Assembly (NCBI GenBank): GCA_964474655.1
Contig: CAYYTU010000029.1
Span: 1-38,502, forward strand
Length of the DNA: 38,502 bases
Direction: 5' to 3'
From: CAYYTU01 sp964474655
GTDB lineage: Bacteria; Chloroflexota; Anaerolineae; B4-G1
Positions within the stretch are counted from its first letter, which is position 1, and each line of letters starts with the position of its first letter. Shown piece by piece: positions 16,663-25,585 of the stretch. The notes below the pieces were generated by a model that searched no databases, was not told the DNA's origin, and worked only from the letters and a program-made list of their open reading frames with translations. The translations under genes were made by a program, and so were the position numbers.

Positions 16663-18552
16663 CTATACTCCAATCTCTTCTGCAACGTCCTCCATCCCCA
16701 GCTCGACTAATTTCTCCTTGGGGATCAAACCTTCCTCGGTCCACCCCTTGGCCTCGTAATAGAGGTCCTTGAGGTATTCCAATTCCTCGTCGGTCACCAC
16801 GTGTCCGGCGGAGGCGCCCTTGGTCATCGGATCGTGCTGCCAGCGATAGGGCAAGTGGTCATCCTCTCGCGTCCAGCCCTCGCGGATATTGAAGGCTTTC
16901 TTGATGGTATGGGCGCGCTCGCCGATCAGGTCCACATCGTCGTAGTCGAAGTCCCAGCCGGTGGTGGCGTTGATCAGTTTGGCGATGGCCGGCCAGGCCC
17001 CTGCCCGGTCCGCCTTGCCAGTGAAGCAGCGGCGGATGAACTTGCAGAGAGGCAGGGTATCGTAGACCGCGGCGTATTCCTCGGTGCTTTTGGCTACTCG
17101 CCCGCGGGTCTCGTCGACTGTGAAGCGGTCCACCTGCCCCTTGATGTCCGGATCGTAGGCCGCCGTGCGATTGTGACAGCCGCCGCGCGTGCCCACGGCC
17201 AGCCCCAGGGAGAAGGTCTTCAGCGCGCGGGCGTCGTAGCCTGGCGTCTCCAGGCCCTTGATGTTCATAGCCCACTTGTAGGTCTCTGTGCCGCGCTCCT
17301 CGTCGACCTGGGCGCTGGCGCGCCTGGTCCCTTCGGCCAGCAGATCGCCCATATAGCCGTCGCGGTGGGCGATCATCTCGGTCAGCCGGACCATGGCCAT
17401 TCCGTCGCCGAAGTTGGCCTCGAAGCCTTCGGGATACCGCTCGCATTCGAAGTCTTCTTGCGTGAAGATGCCCCGCTCGTAACACTCCATAGCCCAGCTG
17501 ATGGTCACGCCGGTGCTCATAGTGTCCATCCCCATCTCATTGCAATTGGTGATGGCCTTGATCGAGGCTCGCATATCTTTCACGCCGCAGTTGGATGAGA
17601 GAGCGAAGAGTGATTCGTATTCGACGTGGCCCATCGCTTCGCCATAGGGGCCTTCCTTCACGTGGCCGACCTGCTCGCAGGCGATGGGGCATTGGGCACA
17701 GGCGATGGTGGTGGCCTTGTAGTGCTCGTGGAGGTACTCGCCGCTGACCAGCTCGGCGTCTTCGAAGACGCCTTCCTGGTAGTTTTCCGTCGGTAGTAGC
17801 CCCAGCTTGTTCATATTGAGCACGTTCGACGAGGTGCCCAGGATGCGATACTTCTGGGTGTGAGGTCCCTGTGCTTCTTCCAGGATATCGTAGGAGAGCT
17901 CGAGCAAAGCCTCTGGCTCGGCCACCTGGACGCCGTTGGTGCCGCGCACGGAGAGGGCCTTCAGTTTCTTGGAGCCCCATACAGCGCCGTGCCCGGTGCG
18001 TCCGGCCTTTCGACCGTCATTGCTCACGTTGGCGATGCGCGACAAGTTCTCGCCGGCCGGCCCGATGCATGCCGAGCGCATCTGGTCGTCGCCGAATTCC
18101 TCACGGATTGCATCTTCCGTCTCCGTGGTTCTTAGGCCCACCAGGTGAGAGGCATCTTGGAATTCGATCATATCGTCGTCGACGACGACGTTGACCCAAT
18201 CGTCACTTGAACCGTGGATGACAATGCCATCCCAGCGGGCTCGTTTCAGGGCGATGGTGAACCAGCTGCTGGACAGGCTATCGCCGATGAAGCCTGTCAG
18301 CGGCGACTTGGACGCCATGCCGTATTTGCCTCCCACCGGCACGGGCGTGCCGGCGAAAATGCCGTTGGCGATGCAGATTGGATTCTCCGGCGAGAGAGGG
18401 TTACAACCGGGCTCAATGTTCTCCCAACAGAGTCGGGTTGCCATTGAGACCCCACCAATGTAGGTCTTATACCAATCTTCAGGTTTTGATTCGACCCATG
18501 TCTTTTGGTCGGTCAAATCAATGTGCAGAACTCTTCCGCTGTAGCCATGCAT
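16663..18552 (-). CDS. aor: Tungsten-dependent aldehyde:ferredoxin oxidoreductase family enzyme
   Basis: AOR-family enzyme of 629 residues, normally carrying a tungsten bis-pyranopterin and one [4Fe-4S] cluster. The N-terminal domain matches strongly (GRVLHIDLT, YIGGVSMATRL, NPLSPENP, GGKYGMASKSPLTGFIGDS). The cluster ligands are C285, C288, C292 (CAQCPIAC) and C503 (LPLCKF). Pterin-binding stretches resembling DxxGLC/D appear at 337-343 and 498-503. AOR members oxidise aldehydes or reduce carboxylic acids; BamB relatives reduce benzoyl-CoA. The substrate cannot be read from this sequence. AGGAGG precedes ATG 18552, just after a MoaD-like gene, which probably serves cofactor sulfur delivery. 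Downstream are its ferredoxin and an Hdr-hydrogenase set, implying exchange with H2 and ferredoxin. Confidence 0.94.
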   Translation of the reverse strand: MHGYSGRVLHIDLTDQKTWVESKPEDWYKTYIGGVSMATRLCWENIEPGCNPLSPENPICIANGIFAGTPVPVGGKYGMASKSPLTGFIGDSLSSSWFTIALKRARWDGIVIHGSSDDWVNVVVDDDMIEFQDASHLVGLRTTETEDAIREEFGDDQMRSACIGPAGENLSRIANVSNDGRKAGRTGHGAVWGSKKLKALSVRGTNGVQVAEPEALLELSYDILEEAQGPHTQKYRILGTSSNVLNMNKLGLLPTENYQEGVFEDAELVSGEYLHEHYKATTIACAQCPIACEQVGHVKEGPYGEAMGHVEYESLFALSSNCGVKDMRASIKAITNCNEMGMDTMSTGVTISWAMECYERGIFTQEDFECERYPEGFEANFGDGMAMVRLTEMIAHRDGYMGDLLAEGTRRASAQVDEERGTETYKWAMNIKGLETPGYDARALKTFSLGLAVGTRGGCHNRTAAYDPDIKGQVDRFTVDETRGRVAKSTEEYAAVYDTLPLCKFIRRCFTGKADRAGAWPAIAKLINATTGWDFDYDDVDLIGERAHTIKKAFNIREGWTREDDHLPYRWQHDPMTKGASAGHVVTDEELEYLKDLYYEAKGWTEEGLIPKEKLVELGMEDVAEEIGV

Positions 18553-18555
18553 TAC

Positions 18556-18849
18556 TTAACCTCCTGCTGACATAGACATTAATATGATCCGGTCGCCATC
18601 ACTAAGACTTTCGTCCATCTGATCTGCTTTTATCATACGCCTTCCGTCCAGGTTAAGGATGTTGGGCGGTTGCATTGTCAGCCCGTCGGCCTGGACCACG
18701 TCGCCGATCATATCGGGATACCTTTTGACCAACTCCTTCACGATGTCTCGGAAGGTGGCACTTTCGTCTAGCGTTAGCGTTACTTCTTTCTCTCCCGCTA
18801 TGAGCCGGGAGAGCCCAAAGAGCTCTACCTCAATGCGTAATTTCGCCAC
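18556..18849 (-). CDS. MoaD/ThiS-family sulfur carrier protein
   Basis: A 97-residue beta-grasp protein ending in the diagnostic Gly-Gly (SMSAGG), which is thiocarboxylated by a MoeB/ThiF enzyme. The family helps build the pyranopterin dithiolene, and copies beside AOR genes are common and presumed to serve the tungsten cofactor. It starts with GTG 18849 behind a weak GAGAAAG site. The stop lies 3 nt before the AOR start codon, arguing for co-translation with AOR. It begins 44 nt after nuoN, so the nuo block and the AOR-Hdr block could be one transcript. The equivalent gene in some AOR clusters is called aorD; I avoid the symbol because it is not certain. Confidence 0.9.
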   Translation of the reverse strand: MAKLRIEVELFGLSRLIAGEKEVTLTLDESATFRDIVKELVKRYPDMIGDVVQADGLTMQPPNILNLDGRRMIKADQMDESLSDGDRIILMSMSAGG

Positions 18850-18893
18850 TTGTCTTTCTCGTTTCTAGATCTAGTGGTATAGAATATTCTCAG

Positions 18894-20369
18894 TCATCCA
18901 CCGAAGAAGACCGGCGCGGCGGTTTGGAGTAGCGCAAGGAGTGGGCCGGGAAGGATACCCACCGCCAGCACGCCGATTGCCGTCGCTCCCAGTGCCGCCG
19001 CCAGAGTGGGCGGGGTGGCGGCTTGCTCATTCTCCTGAGGTGGGGTGAAGTAGATAGCGCGGATGATTTTCCAGTAGTAGGAGAGTGAGATGATGTTGTT
19101 GATCACCCCGATGATGGCCAGCCAGAGTAAGCCCTCCTCAATCGCGGCCGAGAAAAGCCACAGCTTGCCCATAAATCCGGCCGTCGGCGGAATGCCGCCC
19201 AATGAAAGCAGGCAGATGGTCAGCACCAGTCCAGCCGCCGGGGCATACTCGCTCAATCCAGCGTAGTCCTCAATGGCGTAGGATTCGGTCCGGCGGGCGA
19301 ATATCAGGATCGCTGCGAACGTCCCTAGATTCGCCAACACGTATGCGACGAGGTAAAGTAGCATAGCCGTGAGGCCGCGCGGCGATGCTGTCACTGCACC
19401 GATCAGCATGTATCCGGCCTGCGCGATGCTCGAATAGGCCAGCAATCGCTTGATGTTTTTCTGCCCCAGTGCGACCAGGTTGCCGAGGGTCATCGTCACT
19501 ACAGCGGTGGCCATAAGCAGCGATCGCCAATCCATAGTCAATTCTACCATCTCTTGTGGTATCAGGGTCATAAAGACGCGTACGATCACTGCGAATCCTG
19601 CGACCGGAGGTCCGACCGATAAAAACGCTGTCACGGGAGTTGGATCTCCTTCGTACACGTCTGGTGCCCACTGGTGGAAAGGAGCCGCAGCGATTTTGAA
19701 GGCAAAGCCGACGGTCATAAGAATCAGGGCCGGGAGCGCTATCAACCGCACGCTGCTTTCCATCTCCAGCAATGCGTCTGCTATTGTACCAAGATCGCTA
19801 GAGCTGGTCAACCCGTAGAACCATGACAGCCCATACGCCATCACGGCCGAAAGGGCAGCCCCGTAGACGAAGTATTTTACGCCGGCCTCGGTGGAGCGCC
19901 GATCGGTTGAAAGGGAGCCGGTCAGGAGATAAGTGGCGATGTTGAGGCCCTCTGAGGCCAGGAAGATCATCACCAGGTTGGTTGCCCCGCCCAATAGGTT
20001 GATGGACAGAGAGGCGCATAGCAGCTGCGCGTAAAATCCAGGCTGTAGGCGTTGAGGTCGACTGGACCCATCGGCTATGAGTACCACGAGTCCGGTCGCT
20101 ACCAGAGTCACGGCCTTTATCAGCAGAGCGAAGGGCTCGTATGAGAGCACGAAGAGCACCCTGGTATGGCAATTCCAGAGCGTGCCGGTGGCAAGCAGAG
20201 AGGCGCCCACTCCCACCAGGGCGATGTATGGCGACCAACGTCTCTCCCTTCGCCCCTGCTGAAGCGCACTCAGCCCAATGATCAGCAGGCCCGCCAGAAG
20301 GAGCGTCAGCTCTGGCGATAGCAGCCAAAGCGTCTGCCCCAGTTTATACGTCGTTTCTCCGAATTCCAA
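18894..20369 (-). CDS. nuoN: NADH-quinone oxidoreductase subunit N
   Basis: Antiporter-like membrane subunit of complex I, 491 residues and about fourteen transmembrane helices. Conserved charged residues of the channel are visible: Glu in FLASEGLNIATYLL, Lys in VGFAFKIAAAPFHQWAPDVY, and Lys in QKNIKRLLAYSSIAQAGYML. The start is TTG 20369, well supported by AGGAGG 7 nt upstream; this gives MEFGETTYKLGQTLWLLSPE. It is the last gene of a nuoJKLMN block, 22 nt after nuoM. No NuoA, B, C, D, H or I gene lies in the window. Confidence 0.95.
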   Translation of the reverse strand: MEFGETTYKLGQTLWLLSPELTLLLAGLLIIGLSALQQGRRERRWSPYIALVGVGASLLATGTLWNCHTRVLFVLSYEPFALLIKAVTLVATGLVVLIADGSSRPQRLQPGFYAQLLCASLSINLLGGATNLVMIFLASEGLNIATYLLTGSLSTDRRSTEAGVKYFVYGAALSAVMAYGLSWFYGLTSSSDLGTIADALLEMESSVRLIALPALILMTVGFAFKIAAAPFHQWAPDVYEGDPTPVTAFLSVGPPVAGFAVIVRVFMTLIPQEMVELTMDWRSLLMATAVVTMTLGNLVALGQKNIKRLLAYSSIAQAGYMLIGAVTASPRGLTAMLLYLVAYVLANLGTFAAILIFARRTESYAIEDYAGLSEYAPAAGLVLTICLLSLGGIPPTAGFMGKLWLFSAAIEEGLLWLAIIGVINNIISLSYYWKIIRAIYFTPPQENEQAATPPTLAAALGATAIGVLAVGILPGPLLALLQTAAPVFFGG

Positions 20370-20391
20370 CCTCTTTCCTCCTCGCTGTGGG

Positions 20392-21915
20392 TTACGGCAA
20401 TGCTTGTAATAAGGTGGTAATTGCGGCGTTGAACATATCCAACAGCAGAGCAGGGTAGAGGCCCAGGGCGATCATAATAATCAGCAGCGGCCACATAGTG
20501 ACTTTCTCCCACCATGTTATGTCCGTCAGCGCGTCCCATTTATCCTTATCCAGGTCGCCCAGGAAGAGGTGTTGGACGATCTTCCAGATGATGCAGGCGG
20601 CGATGAAGAGCAAGCCCGGTGCACCGATGAAGGCTGCAAGGGGGATGAAGCGCATAGCGCCTTTGAAGACGAAGAATCCACTCCAGAAGCCGGCCAGGCC
20701 GGGGAGCCCCAGCGAGGCGAACCCCGTCACCAGCGTGAGAGTGTAGTAATGGGGTGTCTTTTTGCTGAGCCCGCCGAAGGCTTTCAGATCAGAGGTTTGG
20801 GCCCGATCGTGGAGCATGCCGATCAGGAAGAACATTCCGCCCGTGATAATGCCGTGGGTGAACATCTGGAAGGCAGCGCCGTTTAGGCCCGATGCTGCTG
20901 CGCTGAAGCTCTGGGAATCGCCGAGGACGCCGTAGCCGGCTGCTGCCACGCACAATCCCAGCGTGACGTAGCCCATGTGTGCCACCGACGAGTAGGCGAT
21001 CAGCCGCTTCAGGTCCCACTGGGCCATACAGACCATTGCCCCGTAGGTGATGCTGATGACAGCTATGATGGGGATGAGCGGGACTTGGAGTACGAAGTAT
21101 TGGAATTGCTGGGGGAATAAAGGCAGCACGATGCGGATCAGGCCGTAGGCGCCCAGCTTGAGCATTATCCCGGCCAGAATGACGTTGCCTCCTGTCGGGG
21201 CTTCTGTGTGAGCGTCTGGCAGCCAGGTGTGGAAGGGGAAGGCGGGCATCTGAAGGGCGAAGGCGATGAAGAAGGCCCAGAAGGCTGCGCTGGCCCAGGC
21301 GAAGTTGCCCACAAAGGGTTGAGCCGCCGCCGCTTCCAGGATATTGAACGTGCCGGTTTGGAAGTAGACGCCGATGATGGACAGCAGCATCGCTACGCCG
21401 CCAACCAGAAGGTAGAGGAAGAATTTGCGGGAGGCGTACAATCTTCGTTCGCCGCCCCACACGCCGATCAGGAGGAACATTGGCACCAGGCTGATCTCCC
21501 AGAAGGTGTAGAAAAGTACCAGATCGAGCGCCAGAAAGACGCCGATCGCTCCCATCTCCAGCAGCAGGAAGAAGAAGTAGTACTCCTTGACCCGTTTGTC
21601 GACGGTGTAGGAGGAATAGAACGTCACCAGCGTCGTCAATAAGGCGGTCAGGAAGATCATCGGTGCGCTGAGGCCATCGACTCCCAGATGGTATCTGATA
21701 TTGAACGTCTCAATCCAGGGGGAGTTCTCCTGGAGGTGCATGCCGCTTTCCAACTGGACCACGTTCGCCCAGATGATGACCGTCAGGATTAACGTGATAA
21801 AAGCGAACGCTGTTCCCAGCCGCCGGATCGTCCTTTCGTCCTCACGAGGTATGACGAGAATCAGCAGAGCACCTACCAGCGGGGTGAACAGAGTAACGCT
21901 TAGTATTGGAAACAT
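20392..21915 (-). CDS. nuoM: NADH-quinone oxidoreductase subunit M
   Basis: Antiporter-like proton-translocating subunit of complex I, 507 residues, roughly fourteen transmembrane helices. The essential Glu is in LFYTFWEISLVPMFLLIG, and the conserved Lys in GIMLKLGAYGLIRIVLPLFP. The FHTWLPDAHTEAPTGGNVIL stretch and WDLKRLIAYSSVAHMGYV complete the family pattern. ATG 21915 follows GGAGGAG. It precedes nuoN by 22 nt. A 110-bp gap separates it from nuoL upstream, longer than other spacings in the block. Confidence 0.95.
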   Translation of the reverse strand: MFPILSVTLFTPLVGALLILVIPREDERTIRRLGTAFAFITLILTVIIWANVVQLESGMHLQENSPWIETFNIRYHLGVDGLSAPMIFLTALLTTLVTFYSSYTVDKRVKEYYFFFLLLEMGAIGVFLALDLVLFYTFWEISLVPMFLLIGVWGGERRLYASRKFFLYLLVGGVAMLLSIIGVYFQTGTFNILEAAAAQPFVGNFAWASAAFWAFFIAFALQMPAFPFHTWLPDAHTEAPTGGNVILAGIMLKLGAYGLIRIVLPLFPQQFQYFVLQVPLIPIIAVISITYGAMVCMAQWDLKRLIAYSSVAHMGYVTLGLCVAAAGYGVLGDSQSFSAAASGLNGAAFQMFTHGIITGGMFFLIGMLHDRAQTSDLKAFGGLSKKTPHYYTLTLVTGFASLGLPGLAGFWSGFFVFKGAMRFIPLAAFIGAPGLLFIAACIIWKIVQHLFLGDLDKDKWDALTDITWWEKVTMWPLLIIMIALGLYPALLLDMFNAAITTLLQALP

Positions 21916-22025
21916 CGTACCATCTCCTCCATCGTCTTACTGGGAATAGGCTCTTGCACCCGGCCGGGGCGTTGCATTTGGACCGATTCTCCAACAGGAT
22001 CACGGGCACGTTTCTTTCGCATTGT

Positions 22026-24308
22026 CTAAATCTGCAGGAACAGGATCATAAAGAAGGTTACCAGCAAGGCCAGTATCATCAAGAATGTCAACAAGAGGTA
22101 GTTTTGCACCTTGCCGGTTTGAATGGTGCGGATTGTCTTGCCGCCGGCCTTCAACGTTTTGGCGATGCCGTTGATCCCCTCGTCGATGACGCTCAAGTCA
22201 AGGGTGTGGGACGCTTGCGCGAGATAGGCGCTGATGCCGCTCACCCGGCCGATCAGCCCCTCGACGATGTGAGCTTCGAACCAGCTGCAGGCCGCGGTCA
22301 GCTTCAGGCTGAGCTTGCCCATCGCGTTTACCAGGCCGTCTACCAGGCCGTGCTTGCCTTCTTGGCGGCCATAATCGATGGCATCGAATCTCTCCGCTAG
22401 CCAGAGCGAAAGTTCTACAAACATCGCCCCGTAGAGAGCATCCAGGTAGAAATGATTCTCCAGCGTTTCGTAAAGCCAGCCCAGCCATAAAGTGCGCATC
22501 ACCAGCTCGATCCGGTCTGTTTCTCCGGCTGTCAGCGGCTTGTGACCATATACCAGCCAGCCCAACCCCAATCCGCCCAGAATGAAGAGCACTCCGATCA
22601 TCAACGGCTGTTGTGCTGCCTCTTCTGAAAGATGGCTCGCTATTTGTGTGGCGTAGTGACCTTCTTGGACTCCGCCAATGGCCGAAGCGGCGAAGGGCTG
22701 GAGCCAGTTGGGAATGCTATCCCCGATGACGGGGAAGTGCTCCGGGATACCGATCCAGCCGAGACCGATGGTCAGTATCGCCAGGACCGTCAACGCTCCT
22801 ACCATCGTGGGGCTGCTCTCCATCGCGTGCCCGGCGGCCTGAGTGCGCGGCGCACCGGCAAACGTGAGGCAGATCTGGCGCATAGTATAACAAGCTGTGA
22901 TACCGGTGGTCGTGGCCAGGGTCCAGAAGATGACGGGGTAGACCTCATACACCTGGGTTAAGACGGCGTTGTTTGACCAGAAACCGGCGGTGACCAGCGG
23001 TAGGCCAGAGAGCGCCAAGCCCCCGATGAGGAAGGCCCAGAATGTGCGAGGCATTCGCTTCGCCAGCCCGCCCATATGCATCATATTCCACGTCACATCG
23101 AGGGAAGCGGGTTGCTTGCGTTCGTCGTCGGATCTGGGCATGTGGACGTGATAGTAGCCCCGTTCCACGCCGCGAATCACAGATCCGGACCCCAGGAAGA
23201 GGAGCGTCCGGACGACTAAGTGCGTGACTATGTGGAATACGCCAGCGACATACCCTCCTACGCCGATGGCAGCTACGGCGTAACCCAGCTGCCCGATCGT
23301 GGACCAGGCCAGTACGTCTTTGATACTGTTCTGGGTGAGGGCGATGAGGGATGAAAAGAGCGCCGTGAAAGCTCCAACGAAGCCCATAATTGGGATCCCC
23401 CCAATGGCCAGCACGCCGGCTTCGGCGGTCTGGAGGAGGGGGAAGATCCGCGCCATCAGAAAGACGCCGGCGCTCATCGTGGTCGCGTGGATGAGGGCCG
23501 AGGCCGGATCCGGGGCTCCCATAGCGTCTGGGAACCAGACGTGAAGCGGGAATTGAGCGCTCGCGCTCACCGCGCCCCCGAAGAGCAACAGGGAGGTCAC
23601 GGTCGCCATCGACCATATGCTCCCCGCAAAATTGGTATGAGCCAGATGCTCCAACGTCTCGGCGGTGAAGATATCCCGATAGGCTAACGAGCCCACCTCG
23701 GCGTAGAGGAGCGCCAACCCCAGCATCAAAAGCAGATCGCCTATCTTGAGCACGATGAACGTTTTGATCGCTGCTGCCCGGTTAGCCGGACGGCGTTCAC
23801 CTTGCCAGAATTGAATCAGCAAGTACGCGGCAGCGCCCATAAGCTCCCAGAAGATGAAGAGCGCCAGCAGGTTATCGGAGACCACGGCGCCCGATATACC
23901 GGCGGCGAGGAGCGAGAGATAACAGAAGAAGTGGCTATAATGGGGCTTGACGCGGGGCGTGCCGAAGCCCATATAATCGATGCTATAGATGAAGATCAGC
24001 AAACAGATCAGCGGTACCACGCCCACCATCACCGCGGCGAGTGGATCGACGTAAACGCCCAGCGTCAGCCGTTCTCTGCCTGTCGCCAGCCAATGGACCA
24101 GCCCGGATTGGAAGGCGCGTTCGCCGCCTCCCACTGGCAGCGTCACTGCCCGCCAGAAGACGAGTTGCGCCAGCAAAAAGGCCATCCCGACTCCACCAAT
24201 AGCCAGCAGGTGGCTCAGCTGCCGTTCGCGGTGGGCAAAGAGAATAATGGCGACAAAAGCGAGTAAGGGTAACAGAGGAATCAGCCAGGTCAGATTGAGA
24301 ATCTCCAT
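22026..24308 (-). CDS. nuoL: NADH-quinone oxidoreductase subunit L
   Basis: Largest antiporter-like subunit of complex I, 761 residues. It has the conserved FIFWELMGAAAYLLI Glu helix, the FPDAMGAPDPASALIHATTM segment, and the Lys of NSIKDVLAWSTIGQLGYAVA. The C-terminal third carries further hydrophobic helices consistent with the long lateral helix that braces the membrane arm. I selected ATG 24308 (MEILNLTWLIPLLPLL) with GAGG 8 nt upstream. The open frame extends upstream to 24614, but that part is a non-hydrophobic, Arg-rich translation overlapping nuoK and is not real protein. It follows nuoK by 11 nt. Confidence 0.95.
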   Translation of the reverse strand: MEILNLTWLIPLLPLLAFVAIILFAHRERQLSHLLAIGGVGMAFLLAQLVFWRAVTLPVGGGERAFQSGLVHWLATGRERLTLGVYVDPLAAVMVGVVPLICLLIFIYSIDYMGFGTPRVKPHYSHFFCYLSLLAAGISGAVVSDNLLALFIFWELMGAAAYLLIQFWQGERRPANRAAAIKTFIVLKIGDLLLMLGLALLYAEVGSLAYRDIFTAETLEHLAHTNFAGSIWSMATVTSLLLFGGAVSASAQFPLHVWFPDAMGAPDPASALIHATTMSAGVFLMARIFPLLQTAEAGVLAIGGIPIMGFVGAFTALFSSLIALTQNSIKDVLAWSTIGQLGYAVAAIGVGGYVAGVFHIVTHLVVRTLLFLGSGSVIRGVERGYYHVHMPRSDDERKQPASLDVTWNMMHMGGLAKRMPRTFWAFLIGGLALSGLPLVTAGFWSNNAVLTQVYEVYPVIFWTLATTTGITACYTMRQICLTFAGAPRTQAAGHAMESSPTMVGALTVLAILTIGLGWIGIPEHFPVIGDSIPNWLQPFAASAIGGVQEGHYATQIASHLSEEAAQQPLMIGVLFILGGLGLGWLVYGHKPLTAGETDRIELVMRTLWLGWLYETLENHFYLDALYGAMFVELSLWLAERFDAIDYGRQEGKHGLVDGLVNAMGKLSLKLTAACSWFEAHIVEGLIGRVSGISAYLAQASHTLDLSVIDEGINGIAKTLKAGGKTIRTIQTGKVQNYLLLTFLMILALLVTFFMILFLQI

Positions 24309-24319
24309 ACCAACCTCGT

Positions 24320-24628
24320 TTACCCTTTGAGCCGGTCGATGTCTTCCAAGATGAGCGTGTCGTGGGTGCGCACTATCGCCAGGATCAGCGCCAGCCCTAC
24401 CATCGTCTCTGCTGTGGCGACGAGACAAACAAACAGCGCGAACGCCTGCCCGGTCGCTCCTCCTGGCTCCAGGAAGCGCCAGAAGGCCACCAGGTTGATG
24501 TTGACGGCGTTGAGCATCAACTCGATGCTCATCAGAATGGCGATGGCGTTCCGGCGGGACAGGACGCCGTATACCCCGACGGAAAATAAGGCGGCTGCCA
24601 GCATGAGGTACCATTCCAGTGGGACCAT
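24320..24628 (-). CDS. nuoK: NADH-quinone oxidoreductase subunit K
   Basis: Small three-helix membrane subunit, 102 residues. Both conserved membrane Glu residues are present (ILMSIELMLNAVNINLVAFW and LVATAETMVGLALIL). Two adjacent ATGs exist. AAAGGAGG lies 1 nt before the first (24631) and 4 nt before the second (24628), and the second overlaps the nuoJ stop as TGATG, so I start at 24628. It is translationally coupled to nuoJ and followed by nuoL after 11 nt. Confidence 0.94.
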   Translation of the reverse strand: MVPLEWYLMLAAALFSVGVYGVLSRRNAIAILMSIELMLNAVNINLVAFWRFLEPGGATGQAFALFVCLVATAETMVGLALILAIVRTHDTLILEDIDRLKG

Positions 24629-25131
24629 CATTCCTCCTTTGCGATGGCGACTACGCCGACCGTTGTCATCAGCAACAGGATCAACGCCGTTGCGGAGGGC
24701 AAGATGAAGCGTTGAGGAGCGATTAAGGCGATCCCCAGAGTTCTGATGCTGTGCTCAGGAAGCGGGCCGGGCTCCAATCCCCAGTGATAGCCGAAGATAA
24801 TGGCGCCCAGGATGCCGAGCAAGGCCATCGCTACTAGCGCTGCGGCCCACCACTGATGGTTGCTGGCGAGACTATCGGGAGGGATGCTCGTTTGCGTGAG
24901 TATGGCGGTGAAGAGGATCATAGCCGAGACCCCGCTCGCGTAGACGAAAAGTTGTATGGCCGCCAGGAGGAATGCCTCCAGCAGCATGTAGAGCCCGGCC
25001 ACCCCCACAAGCGATAGGCTCAGGAAAAGCGCTGCGCGGAGGACTTCCCGCTGCGTGACTACCATCAACGCAGCGCCCAGCGTGATGGCGCTGCAGACGA
25101 GGAACACGATTTGTTGGGACGTCAGGTGCAT
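24628..25131 (-). CDS. nuoJ: NADH-quinone oxidoreductase subunit J
   Basis: Membrane subunit of complex I, 167 residues with about five helices. The family motif LLEAFLLAAIQLFVYASGVS with the AMILF stretch after it is clear, along with the N-terminal QQIVFLVCSAITLGAALMVV. ATG 25131 has a GAGG site 6 nt upstream (CGAGGTTTTGT). It is the first recognisable gene of the nuoJKLMN block; about 450 bp upstream contain no NuoA-I genes, so the block lacks the quinone module and hydrophilic arm in this window. Confidence 0.93.
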   Translation of the reverse strand: MHLTSQQIVFLVCSAITLGAALMVVTQREVLRAALFLSLSLVGVAGLYMLLEAFLLAAIQLFVYASGVSAMILFTAILTQTSIPPDSLASNHQWWAAALVAMALLGILGAIIFGYHWGLEPGPLPEHSIRTLGIALIAPQRFILPSATALILLLMTTVGVVAIAKEE

Positions 25132-25585
25132 GACAAAACCTCGAAGCTCGTGGCTGGAGACGACGCGCTCAACCTTTTGGAGCGCGGATAGGTGTTGGGC
25201 AGCCTGGCTGCTTCTGGAACGTCGTGAGTTGCGCTCACTTGAGGGCTTCTTGGCGGGGGGAGCAGCGGCGCACCCTCGATGTTACATAGCGAAAGGACGG
25301 AGCGGGTTGGGCCTTGACTTGCCGCCCTGCGCTGGTCTGGTTCAGCTCACTGGGTCTCAACGTCGACCACCTTGCAGGGGAATAACTGACGGGGCAACGC
25401 TGGGGAAAAGAGCGAGCTGAGGAAAGATTTCGACGAAGGAGAATTGGTCAGACAATGGTGTCCTCCCCACAGAACTCAAGACTCAGCAACGCGGTCAAGT
25501 CTACCACGCCTCCACCCCGATGTCAAATTTGCGCCCTCCCACGACGATCAGGAGAAGACCGAGACTTGGAAGATCTGGAACGGGA
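25132..25585. other. Gene-free stretch between patatin-like gene and nuoJ
   Basis: Both flanking genes lie on the minus strand. Open frames here are short, have no recognisable product and overlap each other on opposite strands. The nuoJ promoter is presumably within this stretch, but I do not see a consensus -35/-10 pair. No tRNA, inverted repeat or terminator is convincing. Confidence 0.5.

Noticed and set aside
24309..24614. N-terminal extension of nuoL by about 100 residues
   Set aside because: The extra residues are Arg-rich, not hydrophobic, and overlap nuoK in another frame. ATG 24308 has its own ribosome-binding site and gives the normal NuoL start.
25055..25420. Plus-strand frame across the start of nuoJ
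   Set aside because: It is antisense to the nuoJ 5' end, with a composition typical of shadow frames and no motif.
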